From: Sequoia sempervirens
Taxonomy: Eukaryota > Streptophyta > Pinopsida > Cupressales > Cupressaceae
Reading direction: 5' to 3'
NCBI GenBank assembly: GCA_007258455.2
Contig: VDFB02254978.1
Location: forward strand, 124,001 to 188,000
Length of the DNA: 64,000 nucleotides
Positions 37,076 through 51,250 of the stretch are shown piece after piece. The translations under genes were made by a program, and so were the position numbers. Below the pieces are notes generated by a model. The model made no database searches and was not told where the DNA came from. It was given only the letters and a program-made list of their open reading frames with translations. Position 1 is the first letter of the stretch. Each line of letters starts with the position of its first letter.

Positions 37076-37080
37076 GACTC

Positions 37081-40000
37081 AACATCTTATATGACTTGCC
37101 TCATTTCTTGAAATCAGACCTAACCTTATCATTTATTTTATACAAGAGATATCTTTCCTGTAACGCCTCGCCAAAGAACCCTAGAGGACAACACATCTAA
37201 CTACGCTAATGACACAATTTTTTTTTAAAGTGCAATAACAAGAAATGTAAATCATATCTAAACATAACATATAAGCTAAGCTATGTCCTCTAAGGTTCAA
37301 TGACTGTATTACAAACAACCTACTTACAATACCTAAACATACATCGTGGATTAACTAACAACAAGAGTTCATCCTAAATCCATTGCATTAAATGAATATA
37401 CACATACATCTCCATATTATAATATCAGATACATCGTCATTAAAAATCATATAATAAGAACCAATGGATACATATACATTCTCCATTACATGGGAGTACA
37501 CCATTACATTATTACAAGCTTTCATCATTGCTTCCCTTAATACAATGGGAAGAATACATCAAGATTCCATTAAATGATACAAATGATATACAGATACAAT
37601 ACATAACATGTGCAATTGTCTCTCATACTGGTACAAGATCCAGAATTTGCTACACAAGGTACATCCTTCACGCACATGAACAACAACAAGGGAAACCCAA
37701 TGGAGGAAAAATCACAATCCACCCGACCATGTGGAACCCTAAGGGCCACCCCCTATGCTAGGAGATAACAATAAGATACCACTACATCAAGCAGTCGAGA
37801 AGATAAAAGGCTAACACAAAGGACTAAAGATGGTTCCAACATAACTCAATACAACATGAACATCACATAACAGAGACACCACTTCTAGAGGCACACAAAC
37901 AAAAAAGGGGAACACAAGACTAGGGAATGCTAGATTGCAATAGGGAGGAGTGTCATCACATAGCTTGCTATGGGTTACCCTGGCGAATCTTCCTAGTTTC
38001 TCGACCCCCATTCTAGGTTACCCTGGCAACCTCTACCGATCCTCGACCCCCATACAAACTCATGTGGAATCAACATACCTTTCATGAGGACAAGGGAGTT
38101 GATCTTACCATTCTAGGCCTTCCCATCTCATCTCAAGCCTAAACGAGCACTTGAGCCATGAGTGCTCGCATACCATTATCTTGCTTAATGTGAGAACTAC
38201 CCAACTCCCTAATTCATCTTAGGTTATCACTAGATTAAAGGAACTCTCAATGAGTTACCCTGGACACCACTTTGGGTTCCGACCCCCATTGAGAGCCACT
38301 CCCCCTACTTGCAACTGGAAGACCCAATTCATCAAACAGGGTAAAGCCATCTTGCACACTAAACAAAACCACAAGAAACACATATCCAGAGCAAGGCATG
38401 ACCATATTGCTCACAAATCACAACCATAATAACAAGTAAATAGTGCAAGGTTAAGGACCCTCTTGCACACAATTCAAGCACATAATCAACTATTTTCAAA
38501 ATGAAATAATCATGAAAACCATCAAGCAAGAAACTCCCCCTAGCCTTTGGAAGTCTCTCAATAACCATTTGGCACAAAGAGCTCCCTCCATAAAACAATA
38601 ACCAAAATCAACTCAAAATCAACCACAATAATCAAAATCTTCTCAATTCCACTAATCAAACACTTTTTCCTATCTAAGCAAACTAATAAACATTGCCGTC
38701 ATGAATTCAGCTATTAATGAATACAAGAAATCAACATTTATATAGATCAACTAGCTCATTCACTTAATTTTAATCCTTCAATAATCCAAATACAATTAAA
38801 TCAATTTTGTTTCTTTCTATTTTAATTTTCCAATTCATTTAGCTTTCATAATCAATTAATTCTTAAAGGCAACAAATTTTCTTAACTATAACCTTACTAT
38901 ACACATGCATACAAATGGTCGAAATAAGGAAAGAGAGCAAGACAGTAAGAGATGCGCTAAAAATGCAAGACAAAGCTTACAATAAAGCAATATCGATTAA
39001 AGAGACAGTCGACCAAGCTAAATGTAAAATGGTAGTAACTTCAAGGCCTGCAAATCATGAAAAATCATGCAACTAAAAAGACATAACAAAACCAAAAATA
39101 TGCTATCCTTTTTAAAAGATTTCATGCAACTTTGACAATCACAAAAAGAGCTAGAAGTATGGATTCAACCATGCCAACAAAATTTACATCCAGTAACAAG
39201 CTTCAACATAAAAGTTGATTAAAGATTGAGATGGCTACAAAACACGGAAGGAAAGGACAACCTTAAACTGAGGTAGCTCTCTTTTAGATTCAAAATTTGT
39301 TCCAATAGACAAAAAAGAAACAAAGCACCACAAAGACATGATTTACATATAACTGACTGCCAACATAAAGCATGTATATCGATCGCATATATAAATCAGA
39401 TTTACCAAGCATTTTGAGATTATACGATTCAATAACAAAATCTACCGAACTCACCTGTTATAAGATTTAGTTTGGCTCCATTAGCAGAGCTTGTGGAGGT
39501 AGAATATATGGCAAGCATTGCTTGATATCATTATCATTCTCTATACGCACCGATTGCAGCTCACCCAAACAAGATGAATCTTCTATAGTGTATGTCTCGT
39601 CAATTGAAGAGATCAAATTATATGATCAGGGTAAGAGGCATAACCGATTTTGGAAGGCAACCATCAGAAGAAATATGAGAGGTGGGTGTATCAGACAAGA
39701 GTTTTTTTGTAAGAATTGTTGAGGATGAAAATGGTATTGGATTTTGAAAAATTTCAAGCAGAGGCAACTGACTGGTGTGACGCTACAACATATCCAGTTT
39801 TTGCAAACAAATATTATTTCTTCCCCCTCGAAACCCCCCAAAAAATTGACAATTATTAATGAAGGAAAACTATTTTTTTTGAAAACAAAAATCGGATAAA
39901 AATCTCTTAAAATAACAAGTTTCTATTCTATGAAGAGTCCGAAGTCATGCATGTGCTCCGAGCAATTCTTTTTCTATCTTTTTACTTGTTTTTACAGTTT

Positions 40001-41091
40001 AACCATTATCTCTTTACAATTTAATATTTCATTTTATAATGTAATATTTTCCCACATTTCTAATTTATTATAATCCCATCGTTAATAATAAATATAAATA
40101 ATTTTTCACTTAATAATTTAATTTAATAAATTAACCAAGAACAACATTTAATAAACAACTTAAACTAAACAACCTAAAACAACATTTATCAAACATCATG
40201 TTCAAGGGTGAATCATGGTGGGGCACTACATTTCCTGAAACTAGACATCACCATAAATCAATTCAGTCATTTGCCTTATATAGGTGGTTACATGATTGAA
40301 ACCATATTTGACGTCTTATATGACATGTTTTCTCTCCTGAAACTAGGCATTGCCAATCAATCAATTAGTCAATCACTCTCAGTCAATCCTATTAGCAAAC
40401 AAACACTTGTAAACGATCTGTATGGTTGTTGACCTTGTTGGTCTAGATTATCTTATCTTTTAATGATTTGTTTTGGTCATGTTACTGGACGCCTTGAGGA
40501 TGTCCCCAGAAGGATTTAGAGGAGTGATGATGTCTCATGACCTACTTTTCTTTTGATTGTTGCTTGCGGATTGTCTTGGAAAAAAGACTAGGGCATCTTC
40601 GTTCCTAGTATGAGTCATGACATTCCTTGTCTGTTAATTGTCTGTTTTGTAAGTGGATAACTTCGCACACCTTGGTCTATGTCATACCATGGTGTTTATT
40701 ATCCATTGGCCATATTTTTTAATGCCCAATGATAATTAAATGCAAAGCCTAGTATCTATCAAGCAAAATATCAATCTTTCTTTATCTCCACTGACTCCAT
40801 GCTAATATCCATGCTAACACTTCTTCTATCCACATCTTGATGGTGTTCTGTGACACACAAAACTATCTTGCATAGATAATTATGTTAGAGGCATGTAGGC
40901 ATCATCATAAACACATTGTCTGCTATCCAAATTGCTTATTGAAAGATTTTTCAATTTTTTTGAAAATTGACAAAATTCTCTGAGGGGGCATAGGTCTACC
41001 CCCTTTTCCTATCAGCACACTGGGGCATATTTTTGTACTAAATTTCTTTGACACAATGTGATAAACTGCATTGTATCGAAGAGGGGCAAAA
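37081..41091 (+). mobile_element. Decayed retrotransposon internal region (copy B, right part)
   Basis: Counterpart of A 2504-6651, with one unit of the sequence that is tandemly duplicated in A. It ends in the same polypurine tract (41078-41091) against the LTR. No gene is supported. Confidence 0.5.
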
Positions 41092-42021
41092 TGTAGACAC
41101 TGACAAATGTCCTAAGCCCGCGAACACCATTTTTCCTTGTCAATTCCCTTTCTTCCTTACATAATTAAATAATTTTAATTATTTGATTATTGTATAAAGT
41201 CATATTTCTTCTATTAATTAAATAATTTTAATTATTTAATTATTTCACTTTTCCCTTTTATTCTTCCTTTTGATTAATTAAATAAATTTAATTTATTTAA
41301 TTATTTACTAATTTTTCCTTTTCCTCCACTTTTGAATTAATTTGTTATTTTAATTAAAAGTCAGCTTTCCCTCTTCTTCTATAATTAAATAAATGCTTTA
41401 ATTATTTAATTATTCACTTTCCCCCCGAAATTATTTTATTTTTATTTTTTATAATTATTTAATTTTCTCCAACAACTTCTTTTTCTGTGTCAACCTCTTA
41501 TCTATGCCATTCTTATCTTTACCTTTCTCAATTAATTTCCTCCCTTCATTGAATTATTTTATAATTCAATCTCCAACGTCCATCCTTATCTAAACCCTAA
41601 TTTTTCCCTAACCCTATTTCATTGCTCCTCAAGCAATCATGATCATTAATTTTCATGTCATATTGGCTTCTAATCCTAGCCCTTCATTCAAATTTGGTTT
41701 TCTATAAAAGAGACCTATCATTGTCATTCTATTCCAAATAGATTGAATACAAGCACATGCTATTCAAGGAGACAAGTACAATCTTCAATATTTTGCTATC
41801 ATTATCACTAGGCTTATTATTGCATATTCAAAATTTGAGGGCAATCAAGCATATAAAGCAAGATGGAGAAGGACAATGGTGGTGAATCAACCATGACATA
41901 TGAATATTGATAATATTGCTTCATATTTTATGTTTTTATGTTCATTTGTGCTTCATTGTTGGTTTAGGGACTCAAGTTTTATTGATTCATGCCTTTTAAC
42001 TTAATTTTACCCTATTCTACA
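41092..42021 (+). mobile_element. 3' LTR, 930 bp (copy B)
   Basis: Same length and ends as 6652-7581, with the TATA box at about 41703-41709. It again joins LINE sequence directly, so the nested arrangement predates the duplication. Confidence 0.8.
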
Positions 42022-43095
42022 GCCCCAAATAACAACTCAGACCAATGTAACCTTAACGATGCGCTAGATTGCATCCTAAACTTAACCACACCAGAACAAA
42101 ACCACACCCTTACGAGGCCTTTCAGGAAGGAGGAGCTAAAGTCTACCACCTTTGAAATGCATCCTAACAAGGCTTCGGGACCCGACAGTTTCCCTGCCTT
42201 ATTTTATCAGAAATGTTGGCACTTCTTGAGGAAGGAAATTTTGAAAATCATAGAAGACTTTAGAAAAAGAAAAAAATTGTCAAGGAAATGAATAACATAG
42301 TCATTGCTCTTATCCCCAAAAAGGATGACTTCAAAACATTTGATGACTTTCGGCCCATCTCTCTGGAACGTGATATATAAAATAATAGCAAAATCTTTAG
42401 CTTCAAGATTAAAATTGGTGTTGGAACATGCTATTTCCAGTACGCAAGGAGGATTCACCTTGGGAAGAGAAATCACATATAGCATCATTGTGGTGAATGA
42501 GGCACTCCACTCAATCAACTATGGAAGACAACAAAGCATGATGATAAAATTGGATGTAAGTAAAGCCTATGATAGGGTAAAGTGGTGTTTCCTAATGAAA
42601 GTTTTGGATAAGCTAGGCTTCTATGATAACTGGTTGAAAATGATCTATTATTGCATTTCAATAGTACATTTTTCTATGTTTATCAATGGTACTTCATGTG
42701 GGTTCTTTAAAAATTCCAATGGCTTGAGGCAGGGAGACCCCCTCTCCCCACTCTTGTTCGTTCTCATGGTCGAGACCCTAAGCCGCATGATCAATTTCTA
42801 GCATTTAAATGGCAATTGGAGTGGCCTATTAGTAGCTAACAATGTAGACGCACTCACACATGTCCAATTTGTCGATGACACAGTCTTATATGGAGAGGCC
42901 TACATGCGGGAAGCTACGATTATAGAACAAACAATGGAGAAATATGTAGAGTTGTTGGGGTAGACTATCAACAAAAATAAGTCAAAAATTTACTTCTTCT
43001 TTATGAAGAAGTCAGTGCAAAAGAGAATTGCTACCCTGCTCAGTATGGGTATTGATTCCACACCATGCAAGTACCTGGGGGTACCCATTTTCAAC
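42022..43095 (+). pseudogene. LINE RT region, left part (copy B), interrupted by the MULE
   Basis: Same motifs as in A: NKASGPDSFPALFYQ, LDVSKAYDRVKW, GLRQGDPLSPLLF and FVDDT. Stops match those in A, including the TAG at 42799-42801. The sequence is cut after the LGVPIFN motif by the MULE at 43096 and resumes at 51541. The last nine bases (43087-43095, ATTTTCAAC) are the left target duplication. Confidence 0.92.
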
Positions 43096-43392
43096 GGCCT
43101 GACTTAAACGTCACACACTAAGCTTTGATTGCTTAGTGTGGACGTGTCATGGGCCCCCCTCTTAATCGGCCATTCCAATATCCGATTCTTAGTTTCTCGT
43201 TTCCTTCAACTACCTATGTTTCCGTTTATCTTAGCAGTTATGTTAACCGCTGAAGTCAGTAGTCAACCACCCATTTCCCGCGTATGATTCAAACCAAACT
43301 TCCTGGGCTACAAAGTTTGGTGGATGTTCGTACAAAATGTGGAAGCATAGCCAAGGGGCGTGCTAAATGCCTGAAATAAATGTGGTCTCATG
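43096..43392 (+). repeat. MULE left terminal inverted repeat
   Basis: Matches the reverse complement of 51250-51540 at roughly 90%. The outer about 230 bases are transposon sequence. The inner about 60 bases read, on the plus strand, as a PPR piece (TKCGSIAKGRA-like, from GGAAGCATAG). PPR sequence is thus part of the inverted repeat itself. Confidence 0.93.
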
Positions 43393-43454
43393 AAATTATA
43401 TGCAGATCTATGTAGCTGACACCAAATTATATGCAGATCTATGTAGCTGACACC
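43393..43454 (+). repeat. 31-bp tandem duplication at the inner edge of the left TIR
   Basis: Units 43393-43423 and 43424-43454 begin AAATTATATGCAGATCTATG. It sits exactly where TIR similarity ends, so it may mark the junction with the cargo. Confidence 0.9.
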
Positions 43455-44509
43455 AGGCTTTTTTTGTACAACAGTGAACGATCTTCCGATTTAGGCCCAG
43501 ACGAGAGTATGTACAAGTCTTACAAACATAGCTACAACTTATTTGCAGTTTTCGTCACTGTTAAATGGCTTATTTCTAATGTGTCAAATGTTGTGATTTT
43601 TACATGTTTGTGAATTGCTTCTTTCACATGCAAAAATTAAAATTAATTTTTGCACTTGCAGCTATTTATTTAATTAAATTATATTTGATATCAATCTAAT
43701 AAGATTGATCATGTTATATAGGATTTTTAAATAATAATTTGGAATAATTATATTCTCACAAGATTTTCTCATCCAATTAAGTCTAATAATACTTTTCTCA
43801 TCCAAATTAATTGGCAATCTATTGAAATTACAACCACATTCTTGACCTAAAATATAAGAGAAATACAATGGGTTGTTTGGAATACCATGATACTACTCCC
43901 AAACTAAAATCAAAAACATATTTGGAAGTGCTCTTCCTATTACCAATGCTACTTTCTCACTTATCTTACACTAGCTAAGTTTAAATTTTTTAAAATTTAG
44001 TAATATAGAATTCCATGATTTTTAGTGCCATTGACATTTTTCAAGGTTCTTTTTATTTCTTGCAAGTAAATGTATTTTAGTTTTCGCATGCACTTGGGGA
44101 TTAAACTCGCTACATAAATTATATTAGGCCTTTTAGCTATCTAATACAACATACTTACAACTAATATTTTATAGAATGTTGGTCTACATTGTTGTTACGA
44201 TCATCTTTTCTTGTTCTTTACTCTATTTAAACTAGTGCATATGAGTTGGTTTACTACTCAACATTCTAAATCTCTTCAATGCATCATAAATGTATACATA
44301 TATAAGTTATAAAAAAATCCACCATTAATTTATTTAACTTTTATAACAAGAAAACATTTCATCAATCCTAAATCTATCATCTTAAATTCTTTCTACAATA
44401 CTAATCTATAATTTTCAATTAAAAATATTCACTTTGTTGTAAAAATTAAATCATCTACATACGAAAAAACTATTATAAAATTTCACATTACTTTTCTAGC
44501 TTGGTGGAT
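43455..44509. other. MULE interior, nothing recognised
   Basis: AT-rich. The frame at 43431-43613 has no known domain. No repeat or RNA gene is supported. Confidence 0.6.
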
Positions 44510-45090
44510 AGTGTGGGGTTCAATGCTACTCTTGTCAAAACCATTGCTTAAAATGCATATTTATGCAGTTATATACCAGGTCCTACCTACTTGTTTGAGC
44601 TTATATAACACAATTTTCATCTTATAGAATTTATTTTCTTGAACCAAAAATATCATAATCAATTGGCTACTCAACATAAACCTCTTCTTCTAACTCATAA
44701 TTAAAAAATATGGATTTTATATCCATTTGATACACTTTCCAATTGTGTTGGGCTACTATTGCTAAAATTTCTCTTCAATTGTGTCAAATCTTGCCATAAG
44801 TGAAAAAATCTCATAATAATAAATTATATGCTATTTCAAATATTCTTTTGTATCCAATCTTTCTTTACACCTTTTAATTTCACCATTTTCATTGTATCTA
44901 GTTTTATAAACCAATTTGACACCAATGGCATCTTTTTAGGTATTCGAAGATCTATTAACTACCATGTTTTATTTTTCTCAATCTTATACTATCTGCATAC
45001 ACAACTTTGAAGCATTTTTGTTACATATATGGATTCTTCAAAACTAATTAGATCAACTTCCAAAAATAAAGGAAAAATTAGTAAAATTGT
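44510..45090 (-). pseudogene. Copia reverse transcriptase fragment, decayed
   Basis: On the minus strand broken frames read EPTSFEES, IEKNKTW, DAIGVK-like, YNENGEIKRCK, MARFDTI, VAQHNWKVYQMDIKS, ELEEEVYVE, and KIVLYKLKQVGRTWY. These are the consecutive hallmarks of the N-terminal half of Ty1/copia RT. Stops and frame changes are frequent, and the YVDD region is not visible. It lies within the MULE. Confidence 0.8.
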
Positions 45091-46230
45091 CATTTTCTTC
45101 TTCATTTTGTGTTGCCTCACATAGTTTATCTTGAGTTTCTTGTCTTCCTTGACATCGAAATTGGCATTCCTCTTGTGTTTGGAAATGTTATTGATGGTGA
45201 AAATGAGATACTAGTTGTGGTCAATATATTGCTAGGTATAGAGGGAAATTTTGTTACACTTCCATTAAAATATTTTATTTCAATACCTTTTAATTTCTTC
45301 TAGTCATTAATTGATTCCCATTGTCATGATTCATCTTCATAAAAAATAACACATTTGAAAATTATAGCTTCTTTGATAATTGCATTATATAGTTAGCCAA
45401 GGAGGTTCAATTCTAAAGTAATACTTTATCACATGCATGCATACTGGGGTTTTCTAAATATATAAAATATAACCAAATATATCACTTTTGTATTATGAAT
45501 AGGGGATCTAATTTCATAAATTTGATACAAGTAGGTATTAGGGGTTAGAAATCATATACGTAGAAGGTAATAGGTTGTTTATAAGTGGCATTCCAAATAC
45601 TCTATATATCACTTTGCAATGGTCAATTAGAGGAAATCCTATTTATTAGTCTAGCTTTTTCTAGGATCGTGAAGCTATTTTATTTTTACACCTCATGTTC
45701 TTGTGTGTCTGAATGCCTCATAATCCTAAGATATTTTCAAGTAATTCCAACCCTAATAATGAACAAAGGAAATTATGATCACACCAAGGTCATGCAAATT
45801 CAATATAAATCTTACCAAGTTTCCTAGAACTAATCATTAGGGACCTTTTGGTAATGCTATGACCATACCACAAAGAATCAACATGTATAGATCTAAAATC
45901 CTTCCACTATAATTTAGATTAATATTTATACTATAATTGAGATAGTATTATTAGGGGAGTTTGTTTTAATAGTATAAAGTAGGAAGGGCCTAAACCCATT
46001 ACAAAGCAGTCATTGAGGCATAAGAGAGGAGTCTCACAAAGAGTAAGACAACAAAAAAAGAAATAAAGAAGGAAAAAACTCACTAGAAGTAAGACTAGAA
46101 AGAATATCGAACAAAACAAGTATCCCAAGAAGAGAGACATGAAACAACAATGACTTGAATAGAACATAGACCAACAATATTTTTGACCGCAACACAGAAC
46201 GGGAAACAAGCTTTTGGAAGGGCCCAAAAA
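45091..46230. other. MULE interior between Copia and LINE fragments
   Basis: May hold further decayed Copia integrase-region sequence on the minus strand, but no motif was firm enough to call. The hydrophobic minus-strand frames at 45931-46364 are U-rich and probably the 3' continuation of the LINE ORF1 region. Confidence 0.4.
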
Positions 46231-46800
46231 CACTGACAAAGATAATCAAGGTAGTTTGAAACAATCATATTAGGGTTTTTGCTCCCAAACACCAAGCCTA
46301 GAGGAAATATTAACAATGTTGGGAAACTCCCAACCAACTTTAATATAAACACAAAATCAAGCAAAAATAAAAATTATTCTAGATTTTGTGACATTGTCAA
46401 TGGTAACAAACTGACCAATAGCATCATCTATACCACGAATGATAATTTTATCCCAGAACTCTAAAGGGGGCTCTAGGAGATGAACCCAAACAAGAACTAA
46501 GTTATTCTTGGTAGCATCAAAACCAACAAACTAATTTTGAATGTAAAGAAATGATTTACCCAAAAAATAGCGTCCACCTAACATAACATGAGAGTAGTCC
46601 ACGCTGGAGTTGAAGGAGAATAAAAGGAATGCAATTCTCAAAGCCTTCACCCTTAGTAAAACAAAACCACACCAATAATCAAATGCCCAACAACGAATAA
46701 TATCAATGTTTGGTCTCGAACCCAAGAATCTCCAAATGAGAGCATGTTGTAGGAAAGCATAGGTTTTGTCCACCCATTCATCAGGCTAAAAAAGGATAGG
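46231..46800 (-). pseudogene. LINE ORF1 (DUF4283-type) fragment
   Basis: The minus strand reads DKTYAFLQHALIWRFLG, a variable middle, then VLVWVHLLEPPLEFWD, IGQFVTIDNVT and FCVYIKVGWEFPNIV. This is the usual order of the DUF4283/zinc-knuckle ORF1 of plant LINEs (WVRLPxLPLEFW...IG...VDxxT...ARICVxxxL). Two or more stops break it. A possible N-terminal part is the acidic, glycine-rich frame at 47299-47637 on the same strand. The zinc knuckle itself was not seen. Confidence 0.72.
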
Positions 46801-49800
46801 AGGAGGTTGAGGAATGACCTCCTCAACACTACACTCCAATTTACTACAAGGAGGATAAGGCACTCTCAGTAATAATAGGAATGGCGGCTTCACCCAAAGA
46901 AGGCGATATGGAACAAAGGTCTCGATTGGGATAGAGAGGGCACAATATCCACTTCACACATGTTAGTAGTAGAAGGCATCAAACAAGAAGATGAGGTAAG
47001 AAGATTTATCTTCAAACCCACCTCATGCAAAGGATTGTTGGGAGGGGTAGAAGAAAGGCCCTCTTGAAAGACAACCTATTCATAATTAGAGAAAGCTCAA
47101 TAGACCCCAACCCAAAAACATCATGCTTATCAGCAATTGAACATTAGGCTTCTAGCCACATAACTAGAAGAGGAACATCCTCATCAACATCCACCAGATC
47201 ACTTGTAGAAGACATGGACCCCATACACTGCTTTGTATTATGATCCTCCATAAGAATATTTAAGGAGAGATTATTCCTCCTCCTCATCCAAAGAATCACT
47301 AAGAGAAATACTCCTCAAGAGATCCACCCCTCACATCAACCTCAATAAGGGTATCAAGGCTAGCACAAGAGCCCAAGCTCACAATACAAGGGAAGGCACT
47401 AGGCATAATGATGAGGGCTTCAGTCTTAGGAACGAATGCAGAGGCTATCACCACCACCATAGGGGTAATGGGATTAAAAAGGGCACCAACCCATAGGCAG
47501 GAAGCCAACTCTTGCTCACCAACACCTTCTCCATCTTTCGACTCATCATTGCCCTTGCCACCATCTACAAAATCTCCAAAGCCTTCACCTCCATTGTCCC
47601 CACCATTTATGGTTTTTGCACCCTTCATCTCGATCATTAAGATGTCTATCTAGGTGATCATTAAATTTGTGTAGTGACTATCAGGGAAGTTTGTTGATAG
47701 AGATATTTATATATTAAAAAATATAAAAATATTACTTAAATTTGGATTATTTGGATGCTCTTTTTATTAATTATTATAACTAGAGAAGATATTTATTTTT
47801 TGGAAGACCTACATTTATCTTCATTTCAAACTTACCCTTCTCAATAATAGTGGTAATTAATCAAATCTTATCTAGGTGTATTAAGAAGAGCTTAGGGTTC
47901 GAGGGTTGAATTTAAGATGAAGTTGGATAAGGTTATTGGAAATAAACTCTTGAAAGATGGAATTGGAGGATTTTCTAGCTTCATCCAATTAGTATTAGCT
48001 TGTCGAAAAAGGGCTCTAGTACAAGTTTAGACAAGGAGCAAGATAGTTTTAGTTACTTTAGTTGATTGTTTGGTCAAGGTTGGGTTAAGGAGAAAATTAT
48101 AAGTTATTGGTGTTCTTTTTAGAATTGTTGGTTTCTTGAGAATAGAATGAGGCTAAACAAATATAGACATTAGAGGCCAACGAGGAGATGGCCTTAAAAG
48201 GATCTATCACCTATGTACAATCATACAAAGTGGTAAAAAGTGTTATAAAAGTTGAATATTTCTGCAAGATATTTTGATTTTGATGCTTTCCAAAAATATT
48301 CATAATAAAAACCCTCTCAATAGTAGAGTCAAGAAGAAGATAGGAGATCTATAAAAGAATGCATTGATGATAAAAGATAAAATCCATCACCTTCTTATTT
48401 ATGTCTTGATTGTGCAATGTATAATGTTGATGAAACTAACCTGCAATCTTATGTTGACTTGAATGTGTTCCATGAAAAGATAAGTGAGATAGAGGAAGGA
48501 ACCCAAAGAATAGGTAGATAAAGAGTATAACCATTTTATGTTTTTTTTCCTTAATGAATAGATAAAGCTTAGCTATGAATAGATCATCAAAGCTTAGCAA
48601 GATAAGGGTAAGGGTTGAAAGGGTGGGACATCTAGGGGTAGGAGGTAAAGTGGTTGCCTAAACCTGGACATGATCAAAGTTAAAAGGAGGAATGAAGAGA
48701 GAGACATAATGGTAGTAATGTGTGTTGGATGAGTAGGCATGAAAATTTAGGTGAAGGAATATGGAGATGTAGGAAAAAGAAAATAAGTTGGCTAGAAGAG
48801 AGAGATGAAGGTAGGAGAACTCGACTATGAAGGGACATAAGTGTTGAAAATATATCCTATATACCTTGTAATATCTCTAGCCTCTCAATATGGGCGATGA
48901 TAATATTTGTTAAGGAGTAGGTGACATCATCAAGTAGGCTACTTTGGAGGAGAGACAAGTGGTGCTCAATTTTGGTGAGTGGAAAATTCAAAATCATCTA
49001 ATAGGGATTCATTATCAAAGTGGTCATCATTGTGAGCCATATAGAGTGGAACAACATGTGGGATGGATGACAATAGAGGAAGGAAGGGTAATGGAGGAAG
49101 GAAGGGTAATGGAGGAAGGAAAATACATGGATAGATTTAGATGAAGATTCTTATAAGAGATAATGTGTGAGGAAAGGATAGTCAAAGAAGGAAGGCTAAT
49201 AATTTATATCAAAGAACATCTAAATGCTTCATTCTCATATACTATATGAAATTTGAGTAGAAAAATGTAGAGTTTTTATTTTTAAGTGAAAATAAAAGAC
49301 AAAGACAGTAGTGTATTAAATGGGAACTAACCTAATTGTGATAAGGTCTATATGTTGTGACTATATTTATGTTTACTCAAAAAGAGTTTCGTTGAATGAT
49401 AAAAAATTAAAAATTCAAAGTAGAATCAACTAAATTTCAAACATTAGAATGAGAGTTTGTTGTTTATAGAGAAATATTCTTTTGAAGATGAAGAAAGGAA
49501 TAAACAATGAAGGTTAGGAGTAACATCAAGTTCACTACAAATATAGATAGCCTACATGATTTAAATGTTGGAAAGCCTTTTCAATTATCTATCTTAGGAT
49601 TCAACTAGCAATCCATCATAAATGAGTTTACTCAACGCAAACACACAAATTATCTACCAACTAAATAACAAATTGTTTTTATTTCTAGTTAGATTGCTTA
49701 ACATGTCTTACTTAATCTAAATTCTTAATATAAATGGTACTTGGTTGGGAAATGATAACAAAATAGGAAATTGGTTAGTTTACTAAAAATTAACTTTATG

Positions 49801-50085
49801 AATGACAAGCTTGCTTAAAGACTTTTAAAAGGTAATAAGAATGAAAGGTAGAAACTATATAAACTAGATGATGGAAAATAATAAGAGGGTCTATTGGAAA
49901 ATTGAGGTTGCTAATAGGAAGAACATTGTCTGATTTTACCATAAGATTGTCAAGGCACATTATAGAGAGCAACCATGCCTTTGTTACATGAAATTTAAAA
50001 AGTCAAAATAAGATAGATAACAACAAACAAAAGAATGCTAAAAGTTTCGAGAAATGAAGATTAGAATAAAGATGTTGAATTCCGA
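46801..50085. other. MULE interior, mostly unassigned
   Basis: The minus-strand frame 47299-47637 (GGDNGGEGFGDFVDGGKG) may be the LINE ORF1 N-terminus. At 49076-49125 an 18-bp unit, GAGGAAGGAAGGGTAATG, occurs two and a half times. Nothing else is recognised to about 50085. Confidence 0.5.
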
Positions 50086-50240
50086 TCCCAAAACAGTTCC
50101 TACCCCTTGTCTATACTTCCACATTTTGCATACTTTTTTACCAAATCAATTGCAACTACATCAAACATAATTGCTCTATCCTTAATGATTTGATAGATGT
50201 CCATACCCTATTCCAAAGCTCCCTATTTAGCTTACCATCT
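50086..50240 (-). pseudogene. PPR fragment 1 inside the MULE
   Basis: The minus strand reads a GALE-stop-GMDIYQIIKDR piece then KKYAKCGSIDKG-stop-ELF, a recognisable PPR turn and helix pair with stops. It is more diverged than the fragment next to the right TIR. Confidence 0.65.
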
Positions 50241-50890
50241 CTTATAACAAACTAATTTCTTTAAGGATGATTCTATAGATAGGAAAAATAATTCCCACCC
50301 AAAGAAAGGTCTCACTTGACTACAATGTTAACCAGTTTAACCTCACCAAAATAAAATTATTTTTGGTTAAACAATGTGCTTATACTTACACTTTTTAACT
50401 CTCTGTGAACCTGTTACTTCAAATTTGGTAAACCTATGAAGTTTATGAAAGTCATTTTGTACAAATTATATGTGATACACTTGATCTCTGAGATTATTGT
50501 GGATCAATCTATATCAGAGACTATTCACAGCTGTGAATAAACAACTTGTAGAGACAACTTTAAATTTCATATTTCTTCATTTTCATAGAGACCTCAGGTG
50601 ATGCCATCAAATGCACTATACATTCTTAATAATAAATTTCCAAATTTATTTCCCTCTCAATTACACTACATTATTCTACATACATTATCTCAGCAAATTT
50701 TCAACTCATAGCAGAGCAGATACTCCTATTGTGAGCGAGGAATAGAATAATGAAAGCCAATTTATGATGAGCTCATGCAAGAAAGCCTACCTGCCAATTG
50801 CATTTGCTTGAAAGTTCCTAAAGCCTTTTAAAAAAGGCAAATTCATGAATAATCTGCAATCAGGGCATTCCAAGATCATAACACATTTCA

Positions 50891-51250
50891 TCAAGGGAGA
50901 CTGTTAAACAGTTCACGTGCCTTGTCTATGCTTCCATATTCTGTGTATATCATGGAAATCCATTTGGCCACATTTCTTTGAGGCATTTTGTTAAACAGTT
51001 CACATGCCTTGGCTACGCTTCCACATTTTGCAGACATGTCTACCAAGGTAGTTGCAACCATAAGATCTGAAAAAATTCCTCGAATGGATTCCCTACCCTG
51101 TTCCGAAGCTCCCATTTTCGCATAGGCAGGGAGACTGCTGGCAAAAGTTGCGGAGTCTGGCTTTACAACTGCAGTTGCATTTGCTTGAAACTTACCGAAG
51201 CCTTTCAAAAAAATCCATTTTGTATATCCTGTTGTCTGGCATTCCATATG
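50891..51250 (-). pseudogene. PPR fragment 2 inside the MULE, next to the right TIR
   Basis: A 118-codon open minus-strand frame (51247-50891) reads PDSATFASSLPAYAKMGASE, then VATTLVDMSAKCGSVAKACE, FNKMPQRNVAKWISMIYTEY and GSIDKARELFNSLP. This is about three PLS-type PPR repeats. It begins inside or against the right TIR and has no start context, E or DYW domain, so it is a captured gene piece. Its frame is the best preserved coding sequence in the element. Confidence 0.9.

Noticed and set aside
30268..42021. The LTR at 30268 and the LTR at 41092 as the two LTRs of one element
   Set aside because: Both begin TGTAGACACTGA, but lengths (1338 and 930 bp), bodies and flanking bases (AGCAC and GCCCC) differ.
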